Positions 21,360 to 32,735 of a DNA stretch of 64,000 nucleotides are shown here, piece by piece. The notes under the pieces were generated by a model. The model had not been told where the DNA came from. It saw only the letters and a list, made by a program, of their open reading frames with translations, and searched no databases. The position numbers were made by a program, and so were the translations under genes. Numbering within the stretch: the stretch's first letter is position 1; the number at the start of each line of letters is the position of its first letter. The stretch comes from Beaufortia kweichowensis (Eukaryota; Chordata; Actinopteri; Cypriniformes; Gastromyzontidae), in NCBI GenBank assembly GCA_019155185.1, contig CM032801.1, forward strand, positions 18,246,514 to 18,310,513, given 5' to 3'.

Positions 21360-24300
21360 ATCTCACACATGACTCTGTCAATATCAGTGTGGAATATCCA
21401 AGGCTTGAAGTCAACAGCCTTTGGCCTGAAGAGCACAAACACAGAGTTCCTGAAGAGCATTAAGGAAATGGACATCATAATTCTACAGGAGACATGGAGC
21501 AGGACAGACACCATCACCCACTGCCCACCCAACTACAGAGAAATCAGCGTACCATCACAAAAACTCAGCACAGTCCGACAGGGCAGAGACTCTGGAGGAC
21601 AAATAATCTGGTATAAATGTAAACTCCACAACCACATCAGCACCGTAAGACTGCAAATACTACATCTGGCTTAAAATACACAAAGAACTACTCTCGTCCA
21701 GAAAAGATACATTCCTGTGTGCCATATACATCCCACCATCAGAGTCGCCGTACTACAGTGAAGACACGTTCTCCACATTAGAGAAAGAGACGAGTCACTT
21801 CCAGGCCCAGGGAAACGTACTCATCTGCGGAGACCTGAACGCAAGAACAGGATTACAGCCGGACTTCACAGACACACAAGGGAGTAAATATATAAACAGT
21901 AAACTGACGTGTATAAATAACACATTCTCCCACATTCACAGAAATAACCATGACCACATTGTAAATAAGAATGGGAAAGATCTCCTGCAGCTGTGTTGAA
22001 GCTTGGGTCTGTACATCATCAACGGTAGGATACGAGGAGACACTTTAGGGAGATTCACTTTTTGCTCACCTCTTGGGAATAGTACAGTAGATTACATGAT
22101 AACAGATATGGACACTTCATCTCTCAGATCATTCACTGTTAGAGAACTAACCCCTCTGTCTGATCACAGTCAAATTACTGTATATCTCAAAAAGACAGAA
22201 AATAACATTAACCCCATACCCAGTAACCTGTATAACATCAGAAAACCATACAGATGGGCTGAAAACAGTGCAGAAGAATATCAAAAAGCACTTAGCAGTC
22301 CAAAAATACAAGCGCTGCTAGATAACTTTCTAAATAACACATACACTCACACTAAAGAAGACGTCAACCTAGCTGTAAAAGATATAAATTACATATTTGA
22401 AAAATCAGCAAAACAATCAAAACTGAAAACAAAAAACGGAAAAAAACAGATACCCGAAAATGACAAAAATTGGTTCGATCAGGACTGCCAAACTATTCGC
22501 AAAAATCTAAGAACACTGTCAAATCAGAAACACAGAGATCCAAATAATACAGAGATACGCCTTCTTTACTGTGAAACACTGAAACAATACAAACATACAC
22601 TCAGAACCAAAAAAGCACAATACACCCAAAAACAGCTAACAATAATTGAGAAGTCACTAAACACAAACCAATTTTGGGATAACTGGAACAATTTGAAAAA
22701 AACTGATCATGAAGAATTGGCCATTCAAAATGGAGAAATATGGGAAAATCATTTCCAAACATTGTTTCATAGAGTACAGACAGACACAAACTGTAAGCAA
22801 AATCAAATAACTGAACAACTGGAAAAACTAGAATTGGCAATAAAAGATAACCAAAACCCATTAGACTTCCCATTAACTGAAAAAGAACTTAAAGAAAAAA
22901 TAAAAAAGCTTGAACCCAAAAAAGCATCTGGACCTGATGGTATATTAAACGAAATGATAAAACATACAAGCACTAACTTTCAACTAGCCATTTTAAAACT
23001 ATTCAATGTGGTTCTGAGTGTCGGTCACTTCCCTGACATCTGGAATCATGGCTTGATAACACCCATATTTAAAAATGGAGATAAATTCGATCATTTGTGT
23101 GAGCAGCAACCTGGGAAAATTATTCTGTAGTTTAATAAATGCCCGACTCTTAGACTTCATCTGTCACGGACACGCCAGGTTCCCACGTCACTCAATCACA
23201 GCGATCTCCCTCTCCCGAATTCTGATTGTCCACACCTGCACTTCATTACCCCACTGGCATATAAGACTCTCACTCCCGTGCATTCATCGTCCGGTCTCGT
23301 TGCTGAACTAAGGACTTACCTGTATTCTCTCTGTGTTGGATTACTCACCTGTTGATTCGCCTCTTCGTTGCCTCATCGTCTCCTGTGTGTGTTTTCCTAG
23401 TCATCTCCTCGTCTTCTGTGCTCCAGTCGATCTCCATCTCTTTGTCACTGCAAGTTGTCAAGGACTGAATTAGTTCCATTACTTCCTGCTTTCTCTTGTT
23501 GTCATCATTACTCTGCTGTGTTGAAATAAATACCCCTTGCTGTGATCCGTTGTCTCTCTCCCTTCTGTGGCGTAACATCATCATCACACATAATGTTCTA
23601 AGCCAAAGTCAAATAGGATTTTTACCAAATTACCGCACATCAGATCACATTTACACATTACACACTTTAATTGAAAAACATGTTAACCAAGATAAAGGTA
23701 AAATATACGCATGCTTTATTGACTTTAAAAAAGCATTTGATTCAATTTGGCACCAAGGGCTATTTTACAAACTTATTGAAAGTGGCGGTAAAACCTATGA
23801 CCTTATCAAATCAATGCACACCGAAAGTAAATGCGGCATAAAAATCAGCACAAAACGTACAAGATATCTTTCCCAGGAGCGTGACGTGAGACAGGGTTGC
23901 TGTTTAAGCCCAACATTGTTTAACATTTATATCAATGAACTGGCAACCAGTCTGGAGCGATCATCAGCCCCTGGTCTCACCCTACACGACTCACAAATCA
24001 AATGTCTGCTCTATGCAGATGATCTGCTTCTGTTGTCTCCCACTGAACACGGCTTACAACAGAACCTGAATCTGCTAGAACAATACTGTCAGTAAACCTT
24101 AACAAAACTAACATTATGATCTTTCAGAAAAGACCCAGATCACAGGGAACACAACACACATTTACATTAGGCACTAACCAGATAACACACACGTTACACT
24201 ACAACTACCTGGGTTTAAAAATCACATCCACAGGAAACTTTAACCCTGCTGTGAATGAACTGAGAGATAAAGCCCTTCTATGCCATTAAACGTCAATGTC

Positions 24301-24640
24301 CTATAGAGATCCCAACTAGAATTTGGCTGAAAATATTAGAATCAGTAATTGAGCCGATTGCTCTCTATGGAAGTGAGGTGTGGGGTCCGCTGACAAACCC
24401 AAATCAAGATTTAACCAAATGGGAAAAACACCCGATTGAAAGCCTGCATGCAGAACTCTGTAAAAATATATTACATGTGGACAGACACACAACAAATAAC
24501 GCATGCAAATATCCACTAATCATAAAAATACAAAAAAGAGCAATCAAATTCTGGAAACATCTAAAACTCAGTGACTCCCGCTCATATCATTATAAAGCCC
24601 TGAAATACCAAGAGATGAGCAAAGAAACCATCTGATCCAG
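21360..24640 (+). pseudogene. CR1/L2-like ORF2: endonuclease and reverse transcriptase
   Basis: Endonuclease motifs: LSISVWNIQGLKSTAFGLKS, DIIILQETWS, then in another frame CAIYIPPSESPYYSEDTF and VLICGDLNARTG, then TPLSDHSQITVY (22150-22190). RT motifs: KKASGPDGILNEMIK (about 22918), IYACFIDFKKAFDSIWHQGL, VRQGCCLSPTLFNIYINEL and LLYADDLLLLS with the catalytic YADD (about 24010). The C-terminal end reads HPIESLHAELCKNILHVD and YPLIIKIQKRAIKFWKHLK. Breaks: frameshift near 21660, TGA near 21999, a small deletion near 23090, the solo LTR, and frameshifts after 24095. The segment 22003-23130 is a clean 375-codon open stretch. Confidence 0.85.
23162..23577 (+). mobile_element. Solo LTR, 416 bp, in LINE ORF2
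   Basis: Starts TGTCACGGACACG and ends GGCGTAACA, with the 5-bp duplication TCATC at 23157-23161 and 23578-23582. The LINE frame RLLDFI...THNVLSQSQIGF resumes across it. It contains a CATATAAGAC TATA-like box (about 23260) and AAATAAATAC near 23525. Probably from a Ty3/gypsy element, similar in style to the LTR at 10786. Confidence 0.9.
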
Positions 24641-25620
24641 AACTTCACTAACATCTACTGACAATCATCACACTGAAGATCTGAATCACAACAATACTGA
24701 CAAAATCACATTAAATCTAATTACAGCACAAATGAAAGAAAATTACATTAGTCATTGGAAACATCAAACACAACAACAAAGTAAAATGAAATGTTATTTG
24801 GCCCTCAATAGAGAGACTATCTGTACAAAGTGTCAGATAAAAAACTGAGAGCCACGTTGATGAGATACAGACTCAGTGGACACAAGCTGACTATAGAGAC
24901 GGGCAGACACAGAAAAACATGTTGTGTCAACACTGTGATCTGAACCAGATCGAGACAGAACTGCACTGAACTAACAGAATGCACAAAATATACAGACATT
25001 CGGACAGTGTTTTATGAGAAAATAAAGTGCATCCAGCACACGTTTGAAACTCTATGAAACGATGAGAAGCTGCCGTATCTGTTAGGAGAACACAAGGACT
25101 GCTGTGTGTTAGCAGCACAATATGTGTCTGTCTGTCATAACAAAAGAGAAAATACTTCATCTGTCCTGATCTGATGTTTCACACATGTGGAGATAAACTG
25201 ATGCTCATTTTATATCACACTGCTCTTATATTACTGTCACTGTATTATTTTACTTGAATGTATATTTTGCTTTTATTCTTTAAATTTTTTATTCTATTTA
25301 ATTCTATAGATAAATGTTACTTTTATTTTAACTTTTTCTTTGTACATAATTTGCACTATTTGTATGCAGCCCAGCTGCAATTGCTTTGGCAATACAATTG
25401 TACAATTTTTGTCATGCCAATAAAGCACACTTAAATTGAAAATTGAGACTTAAACTTATATTGAGAGACCGAGCGAGAAAGAGAGAGAGAGAGTTAAATT
25501 ACATTAGCCAAATCATTGAAAAAAGAGTAATGATTGGTGATTTGTTTTACACTCTGCACTGGTTCTACATAAATGATAATGTTTCAGTTAACTGCTGATA
25601 TTATAGAAAAGCACATGCAA

Positions 25621-25780
25621 ACAAAATCATTTAAATCAGTAAATTGAAATGAAATGAAAGTGTTGTGAGTCTAATGGAGTTATAGGACAGCTATCACTGC
25701 TAACAGAACCTTTAAAACAGAAATCACATTGAAAGTGTTTCCTGCACAGAGAAACTTATATTTTAGACACTTTTTGATTT
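25621..25780. repeat. Duplicated intronic block, copy 2
   Basis: Partner of 8295-8468. It lies between the LINE end and the Ig exon donor at 25856. Confidence 0.85.
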
Positions 25781-25979
25781 ATTCATTTATTTTGTTCATT
25801 ACAGAGCATTAGCTGTTTTTATACATTGCATTATTATAAGTCTTAAGTTACTTACCAGAGACATTAACATAATAATTTCTGAGTAAGACTCCGTCTTCAC
25901 TGCTGACTGACTGTATTGTGTAAATTCCATCATGTGTCTTTCTGATGTTTGTGATGGTGAGATCTCCAGTCTCACGGTT

Positions 25980-26778
25980 TGTTACGCCCCCTAATGATTC
26001 GGGGTATGAGAAGGTGTAAACATAATAAAACTCTATAACTTAACCCCCCCTGAGACCAATTGCTGCAAACAAACACAGGGACAACTGCTGACGTTTCAAA
26101 AATTAGTGGTTCGCTTTATTTACAATCACCTATGTGTATTTACATTAACATTTATTCATCTAGCAGACATGAATAAATGTATTGATTCCAATATATACAA
26201 TATCTGTAAAGACTAAAAGAGAAAGAAAAACCAACAAGTCAACAGGAAGAAACACAAGCGGTGCTTAAACCAAAGAAAATAACAAAACCAAACACATGCT
26301 AACTAAATCCAACCCTCTAAGCTACCTAGAAACAAAAGAAAGAAAACAAAATTGCTCTAACTAATACTATGCTACCTAACAAACATAAATACATAGAGTA
26401 GCACCGGCTCCTTACCTGGTGTATATATAACATGTTTAAATCTGCATTGAATGAAATATGTATGCCACGTGACGTTCTCTCCTTCCACTTCCCTCCGGTT
26501 TATTGAAACATAAATCAATTAGGTCATAACTAAACAACTAAGCGAAACCACACAAAAACAGAGTGCAAGGGCCACACACAAAGGGGTTTAAAACCCACAA
26601 ACAGAACATTCCAAGCCCCTCCTCTTCCTGTCCCGAAAGCGGCTTAAATCAGAGCTCTCTCTCCATGATTGGTTCCAGTCCAACAATCCAGATGGCCAAT
26701 CGCAACACCTGCATTTGGAAGTAGATAAAAAAAAGGGAGGGGACAAAAGAAGCAAAAAAAAACCCTTGGCACGTAACA
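25980..26778 (-). repeat. 3' LTR of the Gmr1-like element
   Basis: Plus-strand text starts TGTTACGCCCCC and ends CACGTAACA (799 bp). It differs from the other LTR by a TA-repeat step near 26425, small changes near 26408, 26446 and 26519, and G/A at the terminal CAC(G/A)TAACA. Confidence 0.95.
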
Positions 26779-26790
26779 CCCCACCCCTTA
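26779..26790 (-). other. Polypurine tract
   Basis: On the minus strand AAGGGGTGGGG lies directly against the start of the 3' LTR, the position of the plus-strand primer in LTR retroelements. Confidence 0.8.
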
Positions 26791-26847
26791 AAATCAAACA
26801 TTACACATTTCAATGTTTGTACACAGAACAATTTCCCATCTACTTAG

Positions 26848-28056
26848 CTATGCTCTAGAAAGGGCATCAGCAACAACATTATCAACTCCTTTCTTGTGTC
26901 GGATTTCAATGTTATAATCTTGAACCACTAGAGCCCATCGCATCAGCCTTTGATTTTGGTTGTACATTCGACACAAAAAGGTAAGAGGGTTGTGATCAGT
27001 ATACACGACCACGGGATATGACGTATGCCCAACATATACTTCAAAATGTTGTAATGCTAGCAACAAAGCCAAAGCTTCCTTTTCAATCGTGGAATAATTA
27101 CACTGATGCTTATTAAACTTCCTAGAAAAGAAGCAAATCGGATGATCAATACCTTCCTCATCCTCCTGTAACAATACCGCACCTGCTCCAACCGCGCTGG
27201 CATCCACCTCTAATTTAAAAGGGAAGGAAAAGTTAGGAGCGGTTAACACTGGAGAACTACAAAGCAACTGCTTGATAGCTTCAAAAGCACTTTGACTCTC
27301 GGCTAACCACACAAACTGTCTTGAAGGGCTAAGCAAATCAGTCAAGGGTTTAGCAACAGAAGAAAAATTCTTGCAGAAACTTCTGTAATATCCTGCCATT
27401 CCTAAGAATCTTCTCAACTCACGTCGAGTATTTGGTGCTGGAAATTCTTTGATAGCAGAAACTTTTGCCTCTACAGGACGAACTTGACCTTTCCCCACTT
27501 GCTTACCCAAGTAACTCACAGTAGCTTTGCCAAATTCACATTTGGCTAAATTCAAAGTTAACGAAGCATCAACAAGTCGTTGGAACACTGTGGTCAATAC
27601 AGACACATGCTCAGACCAGGTGGAAGTATAAATCACAAGATCATCCAGGTATGCCTCACAGTTAGGTACGTCTGCTAGTACAATATTAACCAACCTTTGA
27701 AATGTTGCTGGTGCATTTCGTAGACCAAATGCCATAACCCGATACTGCAGGAAAGCATCAGGGGTCACGAAAGCTGAGATGTCAGAAGCTCTTGGCGTCA
27801 AAGGCACCTGCCAATAACCCTTAAGCATGTCCAATTTGCTAACAAATTTAGCAGAGCCCACATTATCGATACAGTCTTCCATCCTTGGGAGTGGAAAACA
27901 ATCAGGTACCGTTACAGAATTAACTTTTACGATAATCTGTACAAAATCGAAAAAAAGTTCCATCAGCTTTGGAACTAAAACACATGGAGAACTCCAAGGA
28001 CTGACACTAGGTTTTGCAAAACCTTCTCTTAACAGATATCCAACCTCCTCCTTCAT
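26848..28056 (-). pseudogene. Gypsy-type reverse transcriptase and RNase H
   Basis: Copies the element RNA to DNA and degrades the RNA strand. RT motifs in order: EEVGYLLREGFAKPSVSPW, FVSKLDMLKGYWQVPLT, MAFGLRNAPATFQRLVN and EAYLDDLVIYTS, with the catalytic YLDD kept. The connection has LRRFLGMAGYYRSFCKNFS. RNase H follows with KLEVDASAVGAGAVLLQ, TIEKEALALLLALQHFEVY, YTDHNPLTFL and ending VVADALSRA, a usual gypsy RNase H end. The frame is open for about 400 codons. It is joined to the upstream integrase ORF only by a one-base frame change near 28050. Confidence 0.93.
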
Positions 28057-29700
28057 AGCAGCTCTTTTTGAGAGTATTTACACGATACGGATGCTGCTTA
28101 ATAGGAGTGGCATTACAAACTTCGATATCATGATAGAGTACATTAGTTTGTTTTGGCACATCTCCAAAAATTTGAGGAAAACTCTGAATCAATGACACCA
28201 ACTCTGTTCTTTGGTCCTCTGCCAAATAACACAATAACTTAGGAAGATCAGTTAAAATTTCAGAATTAGTCAATCGAGTAAAGGGCATTGGATCGACTTG
28301 TAACTTCACTTCACCCCCATCAGACTCTACATCACTAGAAATTATGGTCTTGCAATTCACAGCAGCCAACGAAGCTATAGGCTCCGTGCTCTCTTCTAGA
28401 CCATAAGATGGCACTTCTTCCCTAGAATGATAAGCTTTGAGCATATTGATGTGACAAACACGTTTTTGCCTCTTACGATCAGGTGTCTTAATGATGTAGT
28501 CGGTCTCACCTCTCTTCCCCAATACTTCATAAGGACCAGCAAAACGTGTGGACAACGCGGACCCTGGAACTGGCAACAACACAAGAACTTTATCTCCCAC
28601 TGAAAATGAGCGCGACACAGCTGCTTTATCAAAATTTTGTTTCATACGAACTTGAGCTTTCGAAAGAGCATCTTTAGCTTGACCACAAGCTTCCTGCACA
28701 CGTTCACGAAAACGAGTCACATAATCAAGGACATTCTCTTGTGAACTTAAGCGATCGTCCAGTCCAAGCATTTGCTCTTTAAGAACTTTCAATGGGCCAC
28801 GAACACTATGCCCAAACACGAGCTCAGCTGGACTAAAACGCAGAGACTCCTGAGGAATCTCCCGAACAGCAAACAAAACAAACGGTACTCCTTCGTCCCA
28901 TTCATTTCCTGACTCCCAACAGTATTTCTTCAGCATAGATTTCAACGTCTGATGAAATCTTTCTAGCACACCCTGACTTTCAGGATGATATGGGCTAGAA
29001 ACACGATGTTGGACACCTAATGAACGAAAGGTTTGTTTGAACAACTTAGACATAAAGTTTGTGCCCTGGTCAGTTTGTATTATCTTAGGCAACCCAAAAG
29101 TAGAAAAGAATTTGACCAATGCCTTAACAACTGCTTTAGAAGTGATTTTTCGTAATGGTACTGCTTCAGGGTAACGAGTAGCTATACACATTACCGTAAG
29201 TAAGAATTGATTGCCGGTCTTTGTTTTAGGCAACGGCCCAACACAATCCACGATTACATGTTCAAAAGGCTCACCAATCACTGGAATTGGGACCAACGGT
29301 GCAGGAGGAATAACTTGATTTGGTTTCCCCATGACCTGACACGTGGAGCATGTTCGACAATAAGTCACAACATCCTTTTTCAACCGAGGCCAAAAGAAAT
29401 GGTGCAGAACACGGCTATACGTCTTTGCAACGCCCAAGTGTCCTGACATCGCGTGATCATGAGCAAGTGAAAGAACATGTAAACATGATACTCTGCAGGA
29501 ACTACTATTTGACAAACAGTGGAGCATTCTTCATGATCAACCACTCTCGGCTCCCATTTCCGCAACAGCAAACCCTTCTCCAGGAAATACCATGCATTTC
29601 CTTTAGAACTGTTCACTGCATCAAAACACTTGGCTAAGGTTATATCACTATGCTGAGCTTTAATTAGCTTGTCACGACTAACAGGTAGTAGAAATGGAAG
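28007..29700 (-). pseudogene. Gypsy-type integrase placed before RT
   Basis: Inserts the DNA copy into the genome. The zinc-binding H-H-C-C region reads HDHAMSGHLGVAKTYSRVLH and CRTCSTCQVMGKPN. The catalytic core has IVDCVGPLPKTKTGNQFL (first D), IIQTDQGTNFMSKLF (second D) and SPYHPESQGVLERFHQTLKS (E). The C-terminal domain contains FSVGDKVLVLLP and GPYEVLGKRG. A tail of about 150 codons leads to the RT N-terminus (ATPIKQHPYRVN). A frame break near 29480 and a stop at 29716-29718 separate it from protease. Confidence 0.92.
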
Positions 29701-29715
29701 AAAACTACTAACCTT

Positions 29716-30546
29716 CTAATTTTCTGTTTCCTGACTCCTGCATTTTCCTGCACTAATAACGTTGTCATCGGTACTCATAAATGTGTCATCCAATGTAAAC
29801 TCTGTCCCCATTTTCCTCGTCTGGGCACGAGTTAACACACAAGCTGGAAAAGCCTCAGGATAATCCCGAGTCAATTCCTCTGTAACAGAAGTGATAACAG
29901 GTCTATCCAACACTTCCAATACAGGTACCACTCTGCCCCCAGCCAGGTCATTACCTAAAATAAACTCAATACCAGGTACTGGCAATACAGGTCGTACACC
30001 CACATTCACAAATCCAGTAATCAACTCACTCTGTAAGTGCACACGATGCAATGGCACCTTCACCACTTCCATACTGATACCTTGCACTAAAATACTGGAA
30101 CCAAGATATGAGTCCTCTGAAAATGATAAAACATCTCCACATATGAAAGAGCGTGCTGCTCCAGTGTCTCGCAGCACCCGTACTCCAATCTGATCACCAG
30201 GCTGACCACTGAAAGACACAAGACCGTCAAACATGAATGGCTCAAAAACGGTATCAGTAGGGACTGACAGTGTTTTAATCAGACCGACAGGCTGTGCACC
30301 AGAAGAATTGTGCTGCTTCCTCCTCAACACCCCACAATCTGCAATTACATGGCCTAACTTGTGGCAGTAAAAACATTCACGCTTCTCTCTGGCCTGTTCT
30401 TTTATTTTTGGAGGAACGGTAAACAATGAAGCACCAACAGAACTACTTTTGTCACTACAGCGCATAGAACTAAACACACTTTTATGTGTTAATGCAAACT
30501 CATCTGCTAATACAGCAGCAGTAGACAACTTGAACCTTCTGTTCAT
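29716..30546 (-). pseudogene. Gag zinc knuckle and aspartic protease
   Basis: The start of this frame continues the gag C-terminus. The CCHC knuckle reads CFYCHKLGHVIADC. The protease region follows with VRVLRDTGAARSFICGDVL, whose DTGA is the active-site motif of retropepsins, and IEFILGNDLAGG as the second conserved segment. It overlaps the gag frame by about 47 bp in a different frame, so expression would need a frameshift or the sequence has an indel near 30530. Confidence 0.85.
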
Positions 30547-31579
30547 TCAGATATAGAACAATCCTTTCAGGCACACATTTTTTAAAATCTTCAAGGAGCA
30601 TTAATTCACGCAAGGAAGAGAAATCATCAACCTGACTCGAAGCACACCATTTATCGAACAGCACTCCCTTTTCCCGTGCAAATTCAACAAATGTCTGATT
30701 ACCACTCTTTCTGTGATTCCTAAATTTTTGCCGGTAAGCTTCAGGTACCAATTCATATGCACGCAAAATAGCTGCTTTCACAATCTCATATTGCAAGCCA
30801 TCTTCTAAAGACAAAGTAGAAAAAACTTCCATAGCTTTCCCTACTAGCCTGCATTGCAAAAGCAATGACCAAACTTCCTTTGGCCAGTTTAATGACATAG
30901 CAATTCTCTCAAACACACTAAAATAACTGTCCACTTCCATCTCTCTAAACAGCGGCACTAACGAAATATTTTTACTCACGTCAAAAGCGGAGATAGACGA
31001 AACGCCCCCCGTTACATCTCTGCTCGCTGACTCAGAAGCAGACGGGCCCGCGGAGCTAGACGAGAACTCTCCCTTCTCAAACTCCAACCTCTTCAACTGC
31101 ACCTCTTTCTCAGCCTGAATTTCGAGCCGTCGGATTTCGAGCCGCAGATCAAATTCAGCGCGTCGGACTTGTGCTCTTTCATCCGCCTCTATGCGAAGAC
31201 GAGCAAGGCGAATCTTTAAATGCGCGTCCTCTTTAGAACCCGGCGTCGCCGGAGAACAAGGTTCAAATGGGGGCAGACCTGTTTTAGCTTCGCCCTCCGT
31301 ATCCGTTTCCACAAGCCTAGCCACCTCATCGTCAACCTCCGCGCTTTCGCTGATCGTGTCTTCACTAGTTTGGTCTGCTTCTCTACCTGACACAGGAAAA
31401 ATCAAAACTTTCTGTTCCACAAGCCCCTTTAAAACAATAGTTTTAATTTCATGTTTTAACGATTGCCGACTAACAGAGATTTGGAAGTGATCAGCTATGA
31501 CTACCAGATCGTCTTTGCGACATTTCTCAATAATGTCCACTGACGGACTTTCAATAAACTTAAGCACAATCGAAGACAT
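30500..31579 (-). CDS. Gag of the Gmr1-like element
   Basis: Structural polyprotein forming the particle. The first ATG is at 31579 (MSSIVLKFIESPSVDIIEKC). The frame runs open to 30500. A charged coiled segment (about residues 115-175, e.g. IRLARLRIEADERAQVRRAE) precedes the capsid-like part: FREMEVDSYFSVFERIAMSL, WPKEVWSLLLQCRLVGKAME, and YRQKFRNHRKSGNQTFVEFA. The C-terminus with the zinc knuckle is in the overlapping frame. Length and order fit gypsy gag. Confidence 0.8.
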   Translation of the reverse strand: MSSIVLKFIESPSVDIIEKCRKDDLVVIADHFQISVSRQSLKHEIKTIVLKGLVEQKVLIFPVSGREADQTSEDTISESAEVDDEVARLVETDTEGEAKTGLPPFEPCSPATPGSKEDAHLKIRLARLRIEADERAQVRRAEFDLRLEIRRLEIQAEKEVQLKRLEFEKGEFSSSSAGPSASESASRDVTGGVSSISAFDVSKNISLVPLFREMEVDSYFSVFERIAMSLNWPKEVWSLLLQCRLVGKAMEVFSTLSLEDGLQYEIVKAAILRAYELVPEAYRQKFRNHRKSGNQTFVEFAREKGVLFDKWCASSQVDDFSSLRELMLLEDFKKCVPERIVLYLNEQKVQVVYCCCISR

Positions 31580-31717
31580 CACGAAGCTTACCAAGCATAC
31601 TCAAAACCACGCACAACATTGATTTACACTCACCTGTGTCAGCTCGCAACAACTCCTCTCAGGGGAAAAAGAAATGAGCTATAACCGGAACTTCCTCGAT
31701 GCTGAATACTGAGAAAG

Positions 31718-31735
31718 ATCCCGGACGAGCCCCCA
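31718..31735 (-). other. Primer binding site, tRNA-Pro type
   Basis: TGGGGGCTCGTCCGGGAT on the minus strand lies four bases inside the 5' LTR. It matches the 18-base sequence complementary to the 3' end of tRNA-Pro, known from gammaretroviral primer sites. Confidence 0.88.
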
Positions 31736-31739
31736 ATTA

Positions 31740-32536
31740 TGTTACGCCCCCTAATGATTCGGGGTATGAGAAGGTGTAAACATAATAAAACTCTATAACT
31801 TAACCCCCCCTGAGACCAATTGCTGCAAACAAACACAGGGACAACTGCTGACGTTTCAAAAATTAGTGGTTCGCTTTATTTACAATCACCTATGTGTATT
31901 TACATTAACATTTATTCATCTAGCAGACATGAATAAATGTATTGATTCCAATATATACAATATCTGTAAAGACTAAAAGAGAAAGAAAAACCAACAAGTC
32001 AACAGGAAGAAACACAAGCGGTGCTTAAACCAAAGAAAATAACAAAACCAAACACATGCTAACTAAATCCAACCCTCTAAGCTACCTAGAAACAAAAGAA
32101 AGAAAACAAAATTGCTCTAACTAATACTATGCTACCTAACAAACATAAATACATAGAGTAGCACCCGCTCCTTACCTGGTGTATATAACATGTTTAAATC
32201 TGCGTGAATGAAATATGTATGCCACGTGACGTTCTCTCCTTCCACTTCCCTCCGGTTTATTGAAACATAAATCAATTGGGGTCATAACTAAACAACTAAG
32301 CGAAACCACACAAAAACAGAGTGCAAGGGCCACACACAAAGGGGTTTAAAACCCACAAACAGAACATTCCAAGCCCCTCCTCTTCCTGTCCCGAAAGCGG
32401 CTTAAATCAGAGCTCTCTCTCCATGATTGGTTCCAGTCCAACAATCCAGATGGCCAATCGCAACACCTGCATTTGGAAGTAGATAAAAAAAAGGGAGGGG
32501 ACAAAAGAAGCAAAAAAAAACCCTTGGCACATAACA
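31740..32536 (-). repeat. 5' LTR of the Gmr1-like element
   Basis: 797 bp, nearly identical to 25980-26778. TGTTACG and CATAACA termini on the plus strand. Confidence 0.95.
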
Positions 32537-32735
32537 CGGTTCATCTTCAGTCTGTTTGTAAATTCTTCATCACGTGTATATGTGATATTACTGCCGGCTC
32601 CAGTCACAAGAGTGGTTTGATCTTCTGAGGTCCATTTTGAGATCTGATTACCTCTAAAGCTCCATTCCATCTGATCATTATTCAGTATTTCACCAGCTGT
32701 CAGTAGAACGACAGGTTCTCCCTCTTTAACATTCA

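Larger units (their letters stand above)
18650..25450 (+). mobile_element. CR1/L2-like LINE with esterase-type ORF1
   Basis: A long plus-strand non-LTR retrotransposon: 5' region from about 18650, ORF1 from 19294, ORF2 from about 21360 to 24640, and a 3' UTR ending near 25450 (CCAATAAAGCACAC, then TTGAAAATTGAGA). The simple TTGA-type tail and esterase-like ORF1 fit the CR1/L2 branch. A solo LTR (23162-23577) interrupts RT. The exact 5' end is not defined and no target duplication was identified. Codons are broken in several places. Confidence 0.75.
25980..32536 (-). mobile_element. Gmr1-like Ty3/gypsy LTR retrotransposon, 6.6 kb
   Basis: Two LTRs (25980-26778 and 31740-32536) differ at only a handful of positions, so the insertion is recent. 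Flanking duplication CGGTT. Minus-strand order from the right: 5' LTR, primer binding site, gag, zinc knuckle with protease, integrase, reverse transcriptase, RNase H, polypurine tract, 3' LTR. Integrase before RT is the order of Ty1/copia. The RT and integrase motifs are of gypsy type, the combination known for Gmr1-like elements of deuterostomes. Three or four frame breaks separate the ORFs. Confidence 0.92.
25856..32735 (-). pseudogene. Ig V-type exon split by a Gmr1-like retrotransposon
   Basis: The 5' part (32735-32537) starts after a ttgaacag acceptor and reads VKEGEPVVLLTAGEILNNDQ, MEWSFRGNQISKW and DEEFTNRLKMNR. The 3' part (25979-25856) continues RETGDLTITNIRKTHDGIYT and LLRNYYVNVS before a gtaagt donor. 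The target duplication CGGTT (25975-25979 and 32537-32541) lies in the NRE codons, so removal of the element leaves a continuous open exon of about 318 bp. The domain was intact before a recent insertion. The canonical cysteines are absent, as in its neighbours. Confidence 0.85.

Noticed and set aside
25980..32536. Classification as Ty1/copia because integrase precedes RT
   Set aside because: RT (YLDD, GYYRSF connection) and integrase motifs are gypsy-type; the order alone is shared with copia.
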